64,000 nt of DNA from Burkholderia sp. GAS332 (GTDB lineage Bacteria; Pseudomonadota; Gammaproteobacteria; Burkholderiales; Burkholderiaceae): positions 682,001 through 746,000 of the forward strand of contig FSRV01000003.1 in assembly GCA_900142905.1 (NCBI GenBank), in the 5' to 3' direction. Below, piece by piece: positions 55,395 through 64,000 of this stretch (positions within the stretch are counted from its first letter, which is position 1; each line of letters opens with the position of its first letter). The position numbers were made by a program, and so were the translations under genes. Below the pieces are notes generated by a model. That model was not told where the DNA came from, ran no database searches, and was given only the letters and a program-made list of their open reading frames with translations.

Positions 55395-55597
55395 TGCATG
55401 AGGACGCCGACAGACAATCCTTCGCTTCAAGGCAGAACGTAGAGCGGCACGCCACGGCGCCGCCAGTTCTTCCGGACATGACATACACGACGCCCCTACG
55501 TGAGGCCACCCCGCCGGACAGGGTAAGCCGATGAAAGCAGGAGCTGGAAACCATCGATGGAGAATGTTCGCTCTCCATGCTTCAGAGGATCTGAGAG

Positions 55598-56572
55598 ATG
55601 AAGAAGACACGTCCGATGCCCGGGCGCCTCAATGTGGAGGCCCGTGGCTCTGTACTGGTTGTGCGGCTGGAGGGAGGTCCGCTCGGACTGATGGGACTGA
55701 ATATGGCCAAGGAGCTTGCAGCGCTGGTGGACAGGGTGGAGTCGGATGCCGCCGTCACAGCAGTGGTCCTGACCGGAACTCATCCCGGGCGTTTCATCGG
55801 TCATGCCGACGTTCGCTGGTTGCAGGAAGGCGGAAAGAGTATCCCGTCCGTCGGGCGCGGGATGGCATCGGCGATCGCCCACACGGCCGCCGCAGTCCGC
55901 AAGGTGCCGCCACTGGCGGCCGTCGCGTCCATCACGCCGCTGGACGGTGGAATGCAACTGGATCAACTGCACGACACGTTTCTGCGGATGAACAGCTGCG
56001 GCACCCTCTTCGTCGCAGCGCTGAACGGGTCTGCGCTGGGCCTTGGCAGCGAGCTTGCGCAAGCCTGCGACGTCCGTCTGATGGCGGATGGGGATTTTTT
56101 CATCGGGCAGCCGGAGGTGCTTCTTGGAATCCATCCGGGTGGCGGCGGCACGCAGCGGTTGACGCGACTGGTCGGCGCCCACCGTGCCCTCATGATGATG
56201 CTCGAGGGCCGTCCGGTGTCTCCAAAGAAGGCACTCGAAATTGGTCTGGTCGACGAGGTGGTGCCGCCCGACGAGCTCCTCGATCGCGCGGTTGCGCTGG
56301 CCCAGTACATGAGTTCCCGCTCGAGAGATGCGATAGCGGCAATCAAGCGTGCGGTGTACCTCGGCGGGTCGATGTCGCTCGAAGAAGGACTGCATCTGGA
56401 GCGTGCGGAGTTCATCACGATATCGCCGTCAAAGACTGCGCAATCGCTGATGGTCGAATACCTGGAGCGTACCGCGCGGGATGGCGACTTGCCGCTGTAT
56501 GACCCCGCAATCTACAACGAGGCTCTTGAGAGCGGCCGGTTCCCCTTGCACAGCAACGGCTCGAAAAAATGA
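55598..56572 (+). CDS. Enoyl-CoA hydratase/isomerase family protein
   Basis: This 324-residue crotonase-fold protein has the first oxyanion segment in THPGRFIGHADVRWL, the second in ALNGSALGLGSELAQACD, then IGQPEVLLGIHPGGGGTQRL with the catalytic-type Glu and AHRALMMMLEGRPVS. It is longer than standard hydratases by about 60 residues, through an insert around residues 85-130 (GMASAIAHTAAAVRKVPPLA). It heads an operon with a hydrolase and an acyl-CoA ligase; its stop overlaps the next start by ATGA. Confidence 0.87.
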   Translation: MKKTRPMPGRLNVEARGSVLVVRLEGGPLGLMGLNMAKELAALVDRVESDAAVTAVVLTGTHPGRFIGHADVRWLQEGGKSIPSVGRGMASAIAHTAAAVRKVPPLAAVASITPLDGGMQLDQLHDTFLRMNSCGTLFVAALNGSALGLGSELAQACDVRLMADGDFFIGQPEVLLGIHPGGGGTQRLTRLVGAHRALMMMLEGRPVSPKKALEIGLVDEVVPPDELLDRAVALAQYMSSRSRDAIAAIKRAVYLGGSMSLEEGLHLERAEFITISPSKTAQSLMVEYLERTARDGDLPLYDPAIYNEALESGRFPLHSNGSKK

Positions 56573-57501
56573 GCCACATGTCCATGTCCAAGTCACCGTT
56601 ACCTTACCTATTCACCCGCCGTGATGTCAGCTTTGTCTCGGGCGAAACCTACTGCTCGGCCTGGCTCTACCTGCCGGTCGGGGTAACGCGGCCACCGGTT
56701 GTAGTCCTCGGACACGGGCTCGGCGCGGTTCGCGAGATGCGCCTCGACGCCTTTTCGGAACGGTTTGCTGCCGCGGGGATGGCGACCTTGGCGTTCACCT
56801 ACCGTTACTTCGGCGACAGCGGTGGCAAACCCAGGCAACTGATGTCCGTGAAGCGCCAGCTTGCGGACTGGGACGCCGCGCTGAACTTTGCCAGAGACTG
56901 CGGCGATGTCGATGGCAGCCGCGTCGCAGTCTGGGGCAGTTCGTTTGGCGGCGGCCATGCGATCCAGGTGGCCAGCCGGCATCCAGAACTTCTGGCGGCC
57001 GTCAGCCAGTGCCCGTTTACTGATGGACTGGCGTCAGCGGCCGCGCTAGGCGTGCGGGGATCGATGAAAATCACCCCGACCGTCGTGCGCGACTTCGCTG
57101 CCAGGCTGTTTGGCCGGCCGCCGGTCATGGTTCCAATTGCAGCAGCACCTGGCAAGCCGGCCTTGATGAATGCCCATGACGCATTGCCCGGTTATCTGGC
57201 CCTGATGCCGAAGGGGTTGGAGTTCGTCAACCACGTCGCGGCAAGGGTGATCCCGGAGATCGCCACCTATCGGCCCGGTCGCTCGGCCCGCAAGGTGGAA
57301 ATCCCGATCCTTTTTTGCGTCAGCACCACCGACACAGTGACGCCGCCTGATCAGACCATCGCACTGGCTCGCCGGGCGCCGCGTGGCGAGATCAAGCTTT
57401 ATTCCGCCGGACACTTCGATTTCTATCTGGGCGATCACTTCGAACAGATCGTGTCGGACCAGACGCGATTTCTGTCCCGGCACCTTCGGGTCGCCGGTTG
57501 A
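56569..57501 (+). CDS. Alpha/beta hydrolase (acyl-CoA thioesterase or peptidase-like fold)
   Basis: This 310-residue protein has LGHGLGAVREMRLDAFSERF, the nucleophile elbow VWGSSFGGGHAIQVA and SAGHFDFYLGDHF for the catalytic His; the acid is likely in VSTTDTVTPPDQ. It resembles the S9/S15-like hydrolases of the xylene-esterase group. It is translationally coupled to the hydratase gene, which suggests that the two act on the same CoA or ester intermediate. No signal peptide is present. Confidence 0.84.
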   Translation: MSHMSMSKSPLPYLFTRRDVSFVSGETYCSAWLYLPVGVTRPPVVVLGHGLGAVREMRLDAFSERFAAAGMATLAFTYRYFGDSGGKPRQLMSVKRQLADWDAALNFARDCGDVDGSRVAVWGSSFGGGHAIQVASRHPELLAAVSQCPFTDGLASAAALGVRGSMKITPTVVRDFAARLFGRPPVMVPIAAAPGKPALMNAHDALPGYLALMPKGLEFVNHVAARVIPEIATYRPGRSARKVEIPILFCVSTTDTVTPPDQTIALARRAPRGEIKLYSAGHFDFYLGDHFEQIVSDQTRFLSRHLRVAG

Positions 57502-57540
57502 TCCGAGCCGATATCCACTACCACCTTCCTGAAGAGAGTA

Positions 57541-59004
57541 ATGATGCGTCTTTCCAAACTTTCGGAGTCGCGTGCGGCGTCGGCACCTGGCTCGCCTTGC
57601 ATTGAAGATGCCACCACCATCCTGTCGAACAGCGAGTTTCATTCGAGAGTCCTCGCTGCGGCCGGTGTATTCGCCCATCTGGGAGTATGGGCGGGGGACG
57701 TCATAGCGATCATGCTGCCTAACCAGGTGGAGTTCGTGGTGGCGATGTTCGCCGCCTGGCGTTTGGGTGCGGCGGTCACCCCGGTCAAGCCCAGCCTTAC
57801 CCGCAAGGAGGCGACTCATCAGATTGTCGACTCGCGAGCGACGCTGGTTGTCAATACCACCGGTGAAACCGTGGTCCCGGACGTTCTTTCTCTGCCGGTT
57901 GATGCTCTGAAAGGAGGGGAGGACCACGCCGGGGTGCCGTTCGACGATCCTGCCGCGCTGGCTCTGTTGATCTACACCAGCGGTACCACTGGGCTGCCCA
58001 AGGGCGTGATGCTCGATCATGCAAATATCAAGGCGATGGTGGAAATGGGCCGGCATTCGCTCGAGGTTACCGCCGCGGACCATTGCCTTCTTGTGCTGCC
58101 GCTGTTTCACGTCAACGCTATCCTGGTGAGCACCCTGGCGCCGCTGTCAGCAGGTGGCCGCGTCACGATCCGTGAGCGCTTTGATATCGACACGTTTTTC
58201 GACGACGTCGAGCGGCTTCGACCAACGTATTTTTCCGGCGTGCCGACGATCTACGCGCTGCTCAACGCCTTGCCGGACCATGTCAAACCCGACACGTCCA
58301 GCCTGCGGTACGGTATCTGCGGCGCAGCGCCCGTGTCGGCGGAACTGCTAAAGAGTTTTGAAACCCGTTATGGCTTTCCATTGATCGAGGGTTACGGACT
58401 GTCGGAGGGTACTTGCGGGTCGACCATCAATCCCTTTGACGGCGTGCGCAAGGCCGGCACCGTCGGCCTGCCTTTCGCCGGACAGCGCATCGCGATCGCC
58501 GATCCACGCGGTATGCACTTGCCGCAGGGCGCTACTGGCGAGGTGCTGATTCATGGCCCCAACGTCATGCGCGGTTACCTGGGGAAGCCCGAGGAAACGG
58601 CGAAGACAATCGTCGACGGCTGGCTGCACACCGGCGATATTGGGCGTATCGATGAGGATGGCTACCTTTCCATCGTCGGGCGCCTGAAGGAAATGATCAT
58701 TCGCGGTGGCGAGAACATCTATCCCAGGGAAATTGAAGACGTGCTGTCGGAGTTCCCTGGTGTGCTTGAAGCGGCAGTGATCGGAGCTCCCCACGAGACC
58801 CTCGGTGAGACCGTCATTGCGTACGTCGCGTATCGCCCGGGATTCACCGGCAGTACGGATGAGCTGCATGAGCATTGCGCGAGCCAGCTGACGCGCTACA
58901 AGAGACCCGTGGCGATCAACGTCATCGACAGCCTTCCGAAGAACGCGGTGGGTAAGATCGACAAGATGAGGCTGCGGGATCTGTGGACGGCGCAGAACCC
59001 ATGA
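57541..59004 (+). CDS. Acyl-CoA ligase (AMP-binding)
   Basis: This 487-residue ANL enzyme has the complete P-loop LLIYTSGTTGLPKGVMLDH, GYGLSEGTCGS, WLHTGDIGRIDEDGYL, the hinge GRLKEMIIRGGENIYPREIE and the C-terminal Lys in KNAVGKIDKMRLR. It is shorter at the N-terminus than FadD. It is the third gene of the operon after the hydratase and hydrolase, with GAAGAGAG before ATGATG 57541. It would supply the CoA-thioester on which the hydratase acts. Confidence 0.9.
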   Translation: MMRLSKLSESRAASAPGSPCIEDATTILSNSEFHSRVLAAAGVFAHLGVWAGDVIAIMLPNQVEFVVAMFAAWRLGAAVTPVKPSLTRKEATHQIVDSRATLVVNTTGETVVPDVLSLPVDALKGGEDHAGVPFDDPAALALLIYTSGTTGLPKGVMLDHANIKAMVEMGRHSLEVTAADHCLLVLPLFHVNAILVSTLAPLSAGGRVTIRERFDIDTFFDDVERLRPTYFSGVPTIYALLNALPDHVKPDTSSLRYGICGAAPVSAELLKSFETRYGFPLIEGYGLSEGTCGSTINPFDGVRKAGTVGLPFAGQRIAIADPRGMHLPQGATGEVLIHGPNVMRGYLGKPEETAKTIVDGWLHTGDIGRIDEDGYLSIVGRLKEMIIRGGENIYPREIEDVLSEFPGVLEAAVIGAPHETLGETVIAYVAYRPGFTGSTDELHEHCASQLTRYKRPVAINVIDSLPKNAVGKIDKMRLRDLWTAQNP

Positions 59005-59222
59005 TCTTGGTCAACAACCCATGTGCGCCCCTTTTGTCCGCGTGAGATAGCAAACCCACGGATCATCGATACGTAACTCATGTCCAGTACCCCGGTCCGA
59101 TAGGGCAATGCGATTGCAAGCTTGCCCGGAGAGTAGGGCGGACCTTGTGGCCAAGGGCGTGTTTGCTGGTCGCCGAATGCGATGCAGATCTCGATTTTGG
59201 ACAGACGAAGGAGACAGTCGAA

Positions 59223-60071
59223 ATGAACATGCAGGTCACTGGGGCACAGGATAGTCACGCGATTCAACCGCCGAGCGAATCGCTTATTCCGGGAGGGCGG
59301 CCAACTATCTTCGTGACGGGTGCTGCTTCCGGGATCGGTCGCGCCTGCGCCGAACTGTTTGCGCGGCGCGGTTGGTTCGTAGGCCTCTACGATATCAATG
59401 CGGACGGTGCCGCCGCGGTCGCCGCGACCCTGGGTGAGGGCAACGCAGTCTCTGGCGCGCTCGACGTGAGCAATCCTGAAGCGTGGCAGCGGACGCTCGC
59501 AGCATTCTGGGCCGAAAGCGGCCACCGGCTCGACGTGCTGCTCAATAATGCGGGCATTCTTTCATCGGGGCAGTTCCAGGAGGTTTCCATAGCCAGACAT
59601 TATGCGATGCTTGACGTGAATGTCCGGGGAATGATCACGGGTTGTCACTGCGCATTCCGGTACCTGCAGAGGACGCCCGGTTCCCACGTGATCAATATTG
59701 CGTCGGCCACCGCGATCTATGGCCAGCCCGAGCTTGCGACTTACTCGGGAACCAAGTTCGCCGTGCGCGGATTCACCGAAGGGCTAGACCTCGAATGGAG
59801 CAAGCTCGGCATCCGCGTGAGCGACATATGGCCAAGCTTCGTCAAGACCGCAATGGCTGATGGCTTCGACCATATCCCCAGTGCAAAGTCACTGGGCATT
59901 CGGCTGATGCCGGCTGACGTCGCATCCACTGTGTGGACTTGTGCGACGACACGGAGACTCATTCACAAAACGCACTGGACTGTCGGCCTGCAAGCCGGGC
60001 TACTGTCTCTCGCCACGCGTCTGGCGCCGCCAGCACTCAGCCGCTGGGTCGTCCGGCATATCGCGTTATGA
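59223..60071 (+). CDS. SDR-family oxidoreductase
   Basis: This 282-residue SDR has FVTGAASGIGRACAELFARR, an Asp (LYDINADG) that selects NAD, LLNNAGILSSG, and the active site NIASATAIYGQPELATYSGTKFA with YSGTK. AAGGAGACAGTCGAA precedes ATG 59223, so the longer frame to 59145 was not used. It lies 218 bp after the ligase and before the second GMC gene; the alcohol produced by one might be the substrate of the other. Confidence 0.88.
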   Translation: MNMQVTGAQDSHAIQPPSESLIPGGRPTIFVTGAASGIGRACAELFARRGWFVGLYDINADGAAAVAATLGEGNAVSGALDVSNPEAWQRTLAAFWAESGHRLDVLLNNAGILSSGQFQEVSIARHYAMLDVNVRGMITGCHCAFRYLQRTPGSHVINIASATAIYGQPELATYSGTKFAVRGFTEGLDLEWSKLGIRVSDIWPSFVKTAMADGFDHIPSAKSLGIRLMPADVASTVWTCATTRRLIHKTHWTVGLQAGLLSLATRLAPPALSRWVVRHIAL

Positions 60072-60353
60072 ACCGGGTACTCATGCCTGTGTCCCCGATA
60101 CCCGGCGGCAGTCTGCGCTCACGGCAAGGTCGTTATGCAAATGCTGCGCGATTGACGTAGGGTCTTGTTATGAGAATTCAGCGGGGATTACTTATAGAGA
60201 TTAGTATATCTAATCAATTATTAATCGCACGAACTTGTTCACGAAAAAACTTTTTCATGTTCGAGCGCGTCGGCGCCTTGCCGCCGCACAGATATGTCGA
60301 GGTGTCCATGCACGGTGAAGACTCGCCCGGATGCACAGGAAGGGGAATTTAAT

Positions 60354-62018
60354 ATGGAAAACACTGCTTTCGACTTCGACTGGCTGGTTATCGGCTCAGG
60401 CTTCGGCGGCAGCGTCGCCGCGCTGCGCCTCGCGGAAAAGGGTTATCTCGTCGGTGTGGTCGAGCGTGGGCGGCGCTATCGTGATGAAGACCTCCCCAGG
60501 TCGGCCTGGCAGTTCGGCCGCTATTTGTGGGCACCTGCACTGGGGTTGAAGGGCATCATGCGCATGGCGCTATTTCGCCACATCTTTACGCCCACCCAGA
60601 ATGCCGTCGGCGGGGGCAGTATCGTGTACGGCGGCGTGCTGTACCGCGCCAAGCCAGGGTTCTTCGAGGATCAGCAGTGGCGCGCGCTCGGCAACTGGGA
60701 CATGCTGCTGCGCCCGCACTACGATACGGCGGAACGCATGCTCGGCGTAAAGACGGTGCCATTTGATTCGCCCAGCCAGCAGTTGGCTCGGGAAATGGCG
60801 CAACACTTCGGCGCCGGAGACACATTTACTCGCGCACCCTGCGGGGTGTTTTTCGGCGAGCCAGGCAAGTTAGTCAAGGATCCCTATTTCGGTGGTGAAG
60901 GTCCCGACCGCACCGGATGCACGCGTTGCGGTGCATGCCTCGTGGGCTGCCGCGTCGGCGCCGTGAACTCGTTGTTGAAGAACTACCTGTGGTTCGCCGA
61001 AAAGCACGGCGTGCAGATCATGGCCGAACGCGAGGTTGTTGACGTCACTCCGCTCGGTGCGCCCGACGGCAGTGAAGGCTATCGCGTAGTCACGCAGCGT
61101 CCCGGCGCGTGGTTCGCCCGCGATAGACAGACCCACACCGCGCGCGGCGTGGTGTTCGCGGGTGGGTCGCTCGGCACCAACGAACTGCTGGCCAACTGCA
61201 AGCATGGTGGGTCGCTGCCTGGGGTCAGCGACCGCCTCGGCGAACTGGTGCGCACCAACAGCGAATCGATCCTGACTGTGCGCCTGCCCGAGGACCGCAA
61301 AACCTGGAACGATGTAACTGCGAGCTCGAGCGTGCATGTCAATTCCGATACGCACATTGAGTTCCTCACCTACGGTCGCAACGCCGACTTCGTGAGCTTG
61401 CTCTACACGGTGTTGGTCGGCAAGGGCAACCGCCTGACGCGGCCGCTTAAGTGGCTGGGCAAAATCGCGCAGCATCCGGTGCAGTGGCTCAAGACGCTGT
61501 GGCCGGTCGGCTGGAGCCGACGCATGGTGATGCTGCTGGTCATGCAGGCGCTAGACAATGCGATCGCGCTGCGCGCCAGGAAACGTTGGTTGCGTCGCGG
61601 ATACCGACTCGCCACAGAGCAGAATCGCGCCAAACCCAATCCGACGTACATCGATGACGCCAACCGGGCAGCACAGTGGCTGGCCCAGCATACCGGCGGC
61701 ATAGCCCAAAGCAACGTGCTCGAAGCGCTGGTGAACATTCCGACCACCGCCCACGTATTGGGCGGTGCCGTCATCGGCACCGATTCTGCGAGCGGCGTGG
61801 TCGATCAATATCTGCGCGTTTTTGGCTACCGGAACCTGCTGGTGTGCGACGGTGCCGCTATGCCGGCAAATCCCGGAGTGAATCCGGCGCTGACGATCAC
61901 AGCACTTGCCGAGTACGCGATGGCGCAGATTCCGACGGCTGACGTGGCAAAACTGCAGCCTCGCACCAGGAGCCGGACTTCGCGTTGGGCCGGGGCGTTT
62001 TTGCATGAGCTTCGTTAG
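60354..62018 (+). CDS. GMC-family FAD oxidoreductase, cholesterol-oxidase-like (paralogue)
   Basis: This 554-residue protein follows the same plan as the enzyme at 44860: FAD motif DWLVIGSGFGGSVAALRLAE, TQNAVGGGSIVYGGVLYR, a CTRCGACLVGCRVGAVNS segment with cysteines spaced C-x2-C-x2-C-x3-C, and the end block YRNLLVCDGAAMPANPGVNP and ALTITALAEYAM. The second block keeps the Asn of the GMC active-site end. GGAAGGGG precedes ATG 60354. The AT-rich 280-bp leader (60200-60250) holds the probable promoter. It is followed by the copy-C small gene. Confidence 0.87.
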   Translation: MENTAFDFDWLVIGSGFGGSVAALRLAEKGYLVGVVERGRRYRDEDLPRSAWQFGRYLWAPALGLKGIMRMALFRHIFTPTQNAVGGGSIVYGGVLYRAKPGFFEDQQWRALGNWDMLLRPHYDTAERMLGVKTVPFDSPSQQLAREMAQHFGAGDTFTRAPCGVFFGEPGKLVKDPYFGGEGPDRTGCTRCGACLVGCRVGAVNSLLKNYLWFAEKHGVQIMAEREVVDVTPLGAPDGSEGYRVVTQRPGAWFARDRQTHTARGVVFAGGSLGTNELLANCKHGGSLPGVSDRLGELVRTNSESILTVRLPEDRKTWNDVTASSSVHVNSDTHIEFLTYGRNADFVSLLYTVLVGKGNRLTRPLKWLGKIAQHPVQWLKTLWPVGWSRRMVMLLVMQALDNAIALRARKRWLRRGYRLATEQNRAKPNPTYIDDANRAAQWLAQHTGGIAQSNVLEALVNIPTTAHVLGGAVIGTDSASGVVDQYLRVFGYRNLLVCDGAAMPANPGVNPALTITALAEYAMAQIPTADVAKLQPRTRSRTSRWAGAFLHELR

Positions 62019-62294
62019 GGGCGCTGGAATCGACCATCGATGCATCCGACAGTTTTGACATGTTTGAGCCGGTGCGACGCGAACGAGGGCCGCCCGGCGC
62101 CCCGGTCGCTTCTTCTCTGGAGCGCTAGTGGGGGCATGGCGACAGGGCCACTCGCCCATCGTGACACTTCCGTCTGGCGACTGCAGCCGCTTCCTGCTCT
62201 GCGTCAATGCGAGCGGGATCGTGTCAGTGCCAACCCACCATACCGGGACTCGGAATCCTGGGGCCGGTCAGCTTCGAATCGTACACAGGAGGCA

Positions 62295-62573
62295 ATGATG
62301 TTCAGAAAGGGACGCTCTATCGCGCAGGCGATTGCAGCGGGCAACTATCACCAGATCACGATATATCGCACCACTGAATCTGGAACCCGCCGCATTGTGC
62401 GCCACTACGACCCGCCGGCGTGCGAGTCACTCGACGAGGTTGTCGAGAGTTATCGAGCGTTGTTTGGCAGCCTGAGCGAAGGCTTCACCGCAGAAGGCAG
62501 TCGTATCGCCGGTGGCTCGAATCGGGGCCGCTATATCGAAGACGTTTGCGACGTGACGGAGCGCCTTCGATAG
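62295..62573 (+). CDS. Small conserved protein of unknown function, family copy C
   Basis: ACAGGAGGC before ATGATG gives a strong ribosome site for this 92-residue protein. It differs from copy A at 13 positions, nearly all conservative. The upstream GGTCAGCTTCGAATCGTACA is shared with copies A and B, so the control region was copied with the gene. It lies between the second GMC gene and the OmpW gene. No domain is recognised; the Arg-rich centre and acidic helix could bind nucleic acid or a protein partner. Confidence 0.72.
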   Translation: MMFRKGRSIAQAIAAGNYHQITIYRTTESGTRRIVRHYDPPACESLDEVVESYRALFGSLSEGFTAEGSRIAGGSNRGRYIEDVCDVTERLR

Positions 62574-62649
62574 CACCGTCGCGGCCCACTTCGTAGTTGT
62601 TTTGCCGTTTCATTTCAGCACCTATAGACGTAGAACCGGAGGAGACAGG

Positions 62650-63378
62650 ATGTTGCAGAAACGAGTAGTTGCAGTTGCCGCCGCACTGATGACAAGCACG
62701 GCCGCCCACGCGCAGAGCGCGGGAGATTTCGTCACGAACGTCGGCTGGCTTCACTTCGCGTTACAGGAGTCCAGCAAGCCGCTCACGGTCAATGCACTCG
62801 GCACCAGCGTGACGGCGGCGGGCTCCGGCGCATCAGTTGACAACGCCGATTCGTTGGGGTTCACCGGCACGTACTTTATTACCGATCACGTTGCCACTAC
62901 CGCTGTGCTCGGCATACCGCCGAAGTTCAGGCTGACCGGCACCGGATCCATCAGTGAGCTCGGCCAGATTGGCTCCGCGTACGAGTGGAGTCCAGCGCTA
63001 CTCCTGAAGTACTTTTTCAACGATGCCACGAGTAACCTTCGACCCTACCTTGGTGCAGGCGCGTCCTACGTCTGGTTTAGCGGAGTGAAACTCGAGCCGG
63101 CGAGCGCCGGGGGCGCCTTTCTGTATACGCCGACATTTGGGGGCGCCCTAACGGGGCCGACTAGCGCCAAGTTGAGCAACTCGTTTGCTCCGGTAGTCAA
63201 TGCGGGGTTCACCTTTAACATCACCAAACATTGGTCGGTTGATGCTTCGCTTGCGTATATGTGGCTGTCAACCCGTGCAACGCTGACGACGCAGTCGAAA
63301 CTGGGAACTGTCACCAGCAGCACGAAGCTCAAGCTTGATCCCATCATTTCGTTTGTGTCCGTTGCATACAAGTTTTAA
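62650..63378 (+). CDS. OmpW-family outer membrane protein
   Basis: This 242-residue protein has a signal peptide (MLQKRVVAVAAALMTSTAAH, cleavage after AHA), the OmpW entry GDFVTNVGWLHFALQES, the plug-like FTGTYFITDHVATTAVLGIP and LGQIGSAYEWSPALLLKYFF, and a C-terminal strand ending VSVAYKF with terminal Phe. OmpW-type eight-strand barrels, such as AlkL and related proteins, let hydrophobic compounds cross the outer membrane, in keeping with the catabolic genes. GGAGGAGACAGG precedes ATG 62650. Confidence 0.9.
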   Translation: MLQKRVVAVAAALMTSTAAHAQSAGDFVTNVGWLHFALQESSKPLTVNALGTSVTAAGSGASVDNADSLGFTGTYFITDHVATTAVLGIPPKFRLTGTGSISELGQIGSAYEWSPALLLKYFFNDATSNLRPYLGAGASYVWFSGVKLEPASAGGAFLYTPTFGGALTGPTSAKLSNSFAPVVNAGFTFNITKHWSVDASLAYMWLSTRATLTTQSKLGTVTSSTKLKLDPIISFVSVAYKF

Positions 63379-63644
63379 CGCTATTGCATTCCCCGCGAAG
63401 CGGTTTCGCTTCCGTGGCTCACATCCGAGGCAAGCGTAGACCACAGCGCAAGCGCCGCAGGTTCACAAATAAAAGTGGGAGCGTTCAATACCCAGGGGTA
63501 GCGACCCGGCCGCGCCCCGGGACCTATCGATAGATACTGTGACCTCGCGTATCCAGTCAAATGCACAGAGGACGCGGGTAGTTTCCATCGAAATGCCGCC
63601 CCGCAAAAGAAGCTACAGGCGATTAACACAAAGGACAACGAGAC

Positions 63645-64000
63645 ATGCATTTCTTGAACGATACGAGGACGACTGCGCGTGGCACCGTCAAGCGCGTGTG
63701 GGTCAGCGCAACGATCGCGGGCACACTGCTGGCTAGCGCAACGGCGGCGTTTGCCGATACTCCGGCTGGGCCGGCTGGCATATGGCAAACGATCGACGAT
63801 CGCACACACCAGCCCACAGCGCTCGTGCAGATTACCCAGAACGGAGACGGCACGCTCAGCGGCAAGGTCGTCAGGGGGCTTGGCGGGAACAACTCGCCCG
63901 AGCGCCGCTGCACGGAATGTACGGACGAACGCAAGGATCAGAAGATCCAGGGCATGTCGATCGTCAGGGAGATGAAACAGGACGGTGACGAATGGGACGG
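63645..64000 (+). CDS. DUF2147 domain protein, N-terminal part (cut by right edge)
   Basis: ATG 63645, after AAAGGACAACGAGAC, opens a frame to the edge (118 codons). A signal peptide (RVWVSATIAGTLLASATAAF, cleavage near AFAD) precedes the DUF2147 pattern: PAGIWQTIDDRTHQPTALVQ, GDGTLSGKVVRGLG and CTDERKDQKIQGMSIV. These periplasmic or outer-membrane-linked proteins are common next to catabolic and OmpW-type genes; their role is unknown. Confidence 0.8.
   Translation, partial: MHFLNDTRTTARGTVKRVWVSATIAGTLLASATAAFADTPAGPAGIWQTIDDRTHQPTALVQITQNGDGTLSGKVVRGLGGNNSPERRCTECTDERKDQKIQGMSIVREMKQDGDEWD

Noticed and set aside
57046..58110. A 354-codon minus-strand frame
   Set aside because: It spans antisense to the hydrolase and ligase genes and has no start signal or domain.

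Overview
The window looks like part of a large replicon (megaplasmid or secondary chromosome) of a member of the Burkholderiales, most likely Burkholderia, Paraburkholderia or Caballeronia. The reasons are the high-GC codon use, a Burkholderia-type porin, a Rep initiator with an iteron origin next to parA/parB, and a very high density of catabolic genes paired with TetR regulators. All assignments are by eye from translated sequence and motifs; no database search was run.

Layout. (1) 1-6.1 kb is the replication and partition module: a DUF1016-type nuclease gene (cut by the edge) coupled to an HU-like gene, a Rep_3-type initiator, an iteron origin (about 2.35-3.1 kb), parA-parB, a terminator, and six palindromic centromere-like sites inside a 203-bp tandem repeat. 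(2) 6.1-15.5 kb is accessory DNA: a tyrosine recombinase, a 5'-truncated AlbA_2 gene, and a cargo-free Tn7-like element (tnsA-tnsB-tnsC-tniQ) whose first three genes each carry one in-frame stop codon. A LysR gene tail lies just beyond its right end. (3) 15.6-20.6 kb holds oxidoreductases, including acuI, with a TetR repressor and its palindromic operators. (4) 20.7-26.2 kb is a minus-strand acyl-CoA operon (enoyl-CoA hydratase, CaiB CoA-transferase, fumarylacetoacetase, hydroxyacyl-CoA dehydrogenase, decayed thiolase) facing a divergent TetR gene. (5) 27.6-33.7 kb has an AraC regulator divergent from a plus-strand operon: zinc dehydrogenase, 2,4'-dihydroxyacetophenone dioxygenase-like cupin, epoxide hydrolase and acyl-CoA ligase. 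(6) 34-42 kb mixes live genes (TetR, DUF485-actP symporter, porin) with much debris: IS701- and IS5-type transposase relics, a broken fumarylacetoacetase, a broken acuI and an SDR relic. (7) 42-62 kb is a second catabolic island: HxlR regulator, FadD-like ligase, two cholesterol-oxidase-like GMC flavoproteins, an old-yellow-enzyme reductase, several related alpha/beta hydrolases, SDRs, an enoyl-CoA hydratase, a MaoC hydratase and two TetR genes with clear operators. (8) 62-64 kb holds an OmpW-type outer membrane protein and a DUF2147 protein cut by the right edge.

Together the genes suggest uptake (porin, OmpW, actP), oxidation of an alcohol or ring (GMC, SDR, OYE, zinc dehydrogenase), hydrolytic ring or ester opening (alpha/beta hydrolases, fumarylacetoacetase), CoA activation (ligases, CaiB) and beta-oxidation. 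The substrate cannot be read from the sequence; hydroaromatic, terpenoid or sterol-like compounds and aryl ketones are candidates. Repeated remnants of the same genes and control regions show that the catabolic region grew by duplication and has since been eroded by recombination, insertion sequences and point mutation.
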